The translations under genes were made by a program, and so were the position numbers. 7,352 bases of DNA, taken from assembly GCA_900759435.1 (NCBI GenBank), contig CAAEVD010000243.1, positions 1-7,352 on the forward strand, in the 5' to 3' direction. A model generated the notes under the pieces. The model did not search any database. It had not been told where the DNA came from and saw only the letters and a program-made list of their open reading frames with translations. Origin of the DNA: an uncultured Collinsella sp. (GTDB taxonomy: Bacteria; Actinomycetota; Coriobacteriia; Coriobacteriales; Coriobacteriaceae). Positions within the stretch are counted from its first letter, which is position 1. Every line of letters starts with the position of its first letter. Shown here piece by piece: positions 5,564 to 7,352 of the stretch.

Positions 5564-6829
5564 ATGACTAGGTATATGAGTAGATGTATCGATCGCTCAA
5601 TCGAACGCGATCTTGGCATTTTTGGTGCCGTGCTCATTCAGGGACCGAAGTGGTGCGGAAAGACGACTACGGCCCAGCGATTCGCTGAATCATCGCTGTC
5701 TCTCTCCGACCCTACCGGAGACTTTGCCGCACTGCAGCTTGCCAGGATCGACCCAGCTCAAGCAATAGTCGGCGCAACGCCGAGACTCATCGATGAGTGG
5801 CAGGAAGAGCCAAAACTGTGGGACGCAATACGTTTCGAATGCGATCGTCGGACCGGTGAGCCAGGGCAGTTTTTGCTTACGGGGTCAGCAACACCAAACG
5901 ACGCCGACCAACCGATGCACAGCGGCATCGGGCGCATATCACGCTTGCGCATGGAAACAATGACTCTGGCCGAACTCGGGGTTTCCTCAGGAGCGGTCTC
6001 GCTCGAATCGCTGCTTAACGGATGCCCCATCAAAGCGACACTTGGATCCATCAACGGCATCGCCGATATCGCCGATTTGCTATGTCGCGGTGGTTGGCCT
6101 CAGGCGGTTGGCAAGACGACTGCCGATGCAATGCGTATATCCGCTGCCTACATCGACGGTGTCTGCGAATCGGATGTTTCGAGGGTTGACGGCGTGAAGC
6201 GTGACCCGGAGAAAGTCAGGGCTCTTCTGTCTTCGCTTGCGCGCAACGAATCCACTCTTGCCGGCGAAAAGTCTCTTGAGAAAGACCTCGGCGGTGATGT
6301 ATCGAGAAGTACGCTGCGGCGCTATACGGATGCCTTGCGCAGAATACACATCATCGATGATATCCCGGCTTGGCATCCGGCGCTCAGGTCTCCGGTAAAG
6401 CTGCGGCAAAGTGCGAAAAGACACCTCGCCGACCCTTCGCTTGCCGTCGCACTGCTCGGAGCAAATCCGGAGTCATTGGCATCCGACCCGAAGACGCTGG
6501 GACTGCTCTTCGAATCCCTCGTCCTGCACGACCTTAAGGTCTATGCAGCCGCAAATGACTCATCGGTGTCCCACTACCATGACGCCGACGATCTCGAGGT
6601 CGATGCCGTTATATGCAGGCGCGATGGAACTTGGATTGCCGTGGAAGTAAAACTCGGAAGTCCGCAGATCCCCGAGGCATCTGCAAACCTGCTTCGACTC
6701 GAGCGCAAACTTGTCGAGCGTGGCGAGAGACCACCCGCGGCCAAGCTCATCGTCATCGGGTTCGGCATGCCAGCCCATACAACGCCCGAGGGCATTATCG
6801 TTGCCCCCGTTGACACACTCGCGCCCTAG
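5564..6829 (+). CDS. AAA-type ATPase with C-terminal DUF4143-like domain
   Basis: A 421-residue protein of the stand-alone ATP-binding (AAA_14 plus DUF4143) family common in anaerobes, usual length 380-450. The Walker A loop is GPKWCGKT (residues 27-34), Walker B is LIDE (75-78), and LLTGSA (104-109) fits the sensor 1 strand. The middle (about 220-275, with LEKDLGGDVSRSTLRRYTDAL) looks like the winged-helix segment of the family. The C-terminal part has E345, D347 and VEVK (E361, K363), arranged like a PD-(D/E)XK nuclease active site. The cellular role of the family is not established; proposed links include DNA handling and defence. The ATG at 5564 has GGCGG eight bases upstream; an in-frame ATG at 5549 has no ribosome binding site. 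Six iterons precede it, and it converges on the ABC exporter gene with 7 bp between stops. Confidence 0.9.
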   Translation: MTRYMSRCIDRSIERDLGIFGAVLIQGPKWCGKTTTAQRFAESSLSLSDPTGDFAALQLARIDPAQAIVGATPRLIDEWQEEPKLWDAIRFECDRRTGEPGQFLLTGSATPNDADQPMHSGIGRISRLRMETMTLAELGVSSGAVSLESLLNGCPIKATLGSINGIADIADLLCRGGWPQAVGKTTADAMRISAAYIDGVCESDVSRVDGVKRDPEKVRALLSSLARNESTLAGEKSLEKDLGGDVSRSTLRRYTDALRRIHIIDDIPAWHPALRSPVKLRQSAKRHLADPSLAVALLGANPESLASDPKTLGLLFESLVLHDLKVYAAANDSSVSHYHDADDLEVDAVICRRDGTWIAVEVKLGSPQIPEASANLLRLERKLVERGERPPAAKLIVIGFGMPAHTTPEGIIVAPVDTLAP

Positions 6830-6836
6830 CGCTGCA

Positions 6837-7352
6837 TTACATGCCCCACGGGCTTGCTTGCTGGGCGAATTGGCTGCGGTAGAGCTCGGCGTAAAAGCCG
6901 CCTGCCGCGAGCAGTTCATCGTGCGTGCCGCGCTCGATAATCTGGCCGTCGCGCATCACCAGGATGCAGTCGGCGTTGCGGATCGTCGACAGGCGATGCG
7001 CCACGACAAAGCTTGTGCGGCCAGCCATGAGCTCGTCGAATGCCGCCTGCACCTGCAGCTCGGTGCGCGTATCGATGCTCGACGTTGCCTCGTCCAGCAG
7101 CAAGATAGCCGGATCGGTGAGCATGACGCGCGCGATGCACAGCAGCTGTTTTTGACCCTGGCTAAACGTGCCGCCGTCCTCGCCGATGACCGTATCGTAG
7201 CCGCCTGGCAGCTGCACGATAAACTTGTGCGCGTGCGCGCGCTTGGCAGCTTCGACAATCTGTTCGCGCGTGGCATCGGGACAACCGTAGGCGATGTTTT
7301 CCGCCACCGTGCCCTCGAACAGCCAAGTGTCCTGCAGCACCATGCCAAAGGC
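6837..7352 (-). CDS. ABC exporter, ATP-binding/permease protein (partial, C-terminal nucleotide-binding domain)
   Basis: The last 171 residues of a type I ABC exporter; the frame is open to the right edge, so the membrane domain and Walker A lie outside. Visible elements in order (window residue numbers): Q-loop Q7 in [11 protein letters not shown], signature FSQGQ (63-67), Walker B ILLLDE (83-88), D-loop SSID (91-94) and switch histidine H119 in VAHRLSTI. The signature is FSQGQ rather than LSGGQ, a variant common in MdlB/YheI-type multidrug exporters, which often work as heterodimers encoded by adjacent genes; the partner would be outside the window. The substrate cannot be judged from this domain. 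The apparent ATG at 7343 is an internal methionine before the Q-loop and not the real start. The protein ends in QQASPWGM. Confidence 0.93.
   Translation of the reverse strand, partial: AFGMVLQDTWLFEGTVAENIAYGCPDATREQIVEAAKRAHAHKFIVQLPGGYDTVIGEDGGTFSQGQKQLLCIARVMLTDPAILLLDEATSSIDTRTELQVQAAFDELMAGRTSFVVAHRLSTIRNADCILVMRDGQIIERGTHDELLAAGGFYAELYRSQFAQQASPWGM

Noticed and set aside
6837..7343. Start of the ABC protein at the ATG at 7343
   Set aside because: The frame remains open upstream to the window edge, and the methionine lies just before the Q-loop, in the middle of a nucleotide-binding domain. The gene is cut by the window.

Overview
The window looks like chromosomal DNA from a high-GC Gram-positive gut bacterium, most likely Collinsella or a close relative in the Coriobacteriia. 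This is inferred from codon usage, the protein families present and GC-rich intergenic DNA; no rRNA or tRNA is present to confirm it. No CRISPR array, transposase or phage gene was seen.

Layout from left to right: (1) Bases 2-3865, minus strand: the first 1288 codons of a very large secreted protein with a signal peptide, calcium-loop (FG-GAP/VCBS-like) repeats, a beta-rich middle of unknown family, one fibronectin type III domain and one Ig-like domain. It runs off the left edge, so its C-terminus is not visible. (2) Bases 3866-4666: about 800 bp without a credible gene. It holds a short leader/promoter region with a repeated CTCATTTT motif. Next comes an ordered array of 15 copies of a 15-bp motif in strictly alternating orientation, with a 62-bp period (3988-4435). 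Last is a 129-bp near-palindrome (4496-4624) with a terminator-like hairpin at its centre. (3) Bases 4667-5218, minus strand: a small flavodoxin-fold protein resembling the BilS family. (4) Bases 5219-5563: an AT-rich divergent intergenic region with six 23-bp direct repeats (iterons) ending against a candidate extended -10 promoter. (5) Bases 5564-6829, plus strand: a AAA-type ATPase with a C-terminal DUF4143-like, PD-(D/E)XK-like region. (6) Bases 6837-7352, minus strand: the C-terminal part of an ABC exporter ATPase, cut by the right edge and converging on the ATPase gene with a 7-bp gap.

The genes do not form an obvious operon or pathway: a surface protein, a redox protein, a stand-alone ATPase and an exporter. 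The unusual content is in the non-coding DNA. The alternating array resembles the architecture of enterobacterial BIMEs (paired REP elements in inverse orientation) but has a different sequence. The iteron block looks like a multi-site operator for the ATPase gene. Both are read directly from the sequence; their functions are inference.
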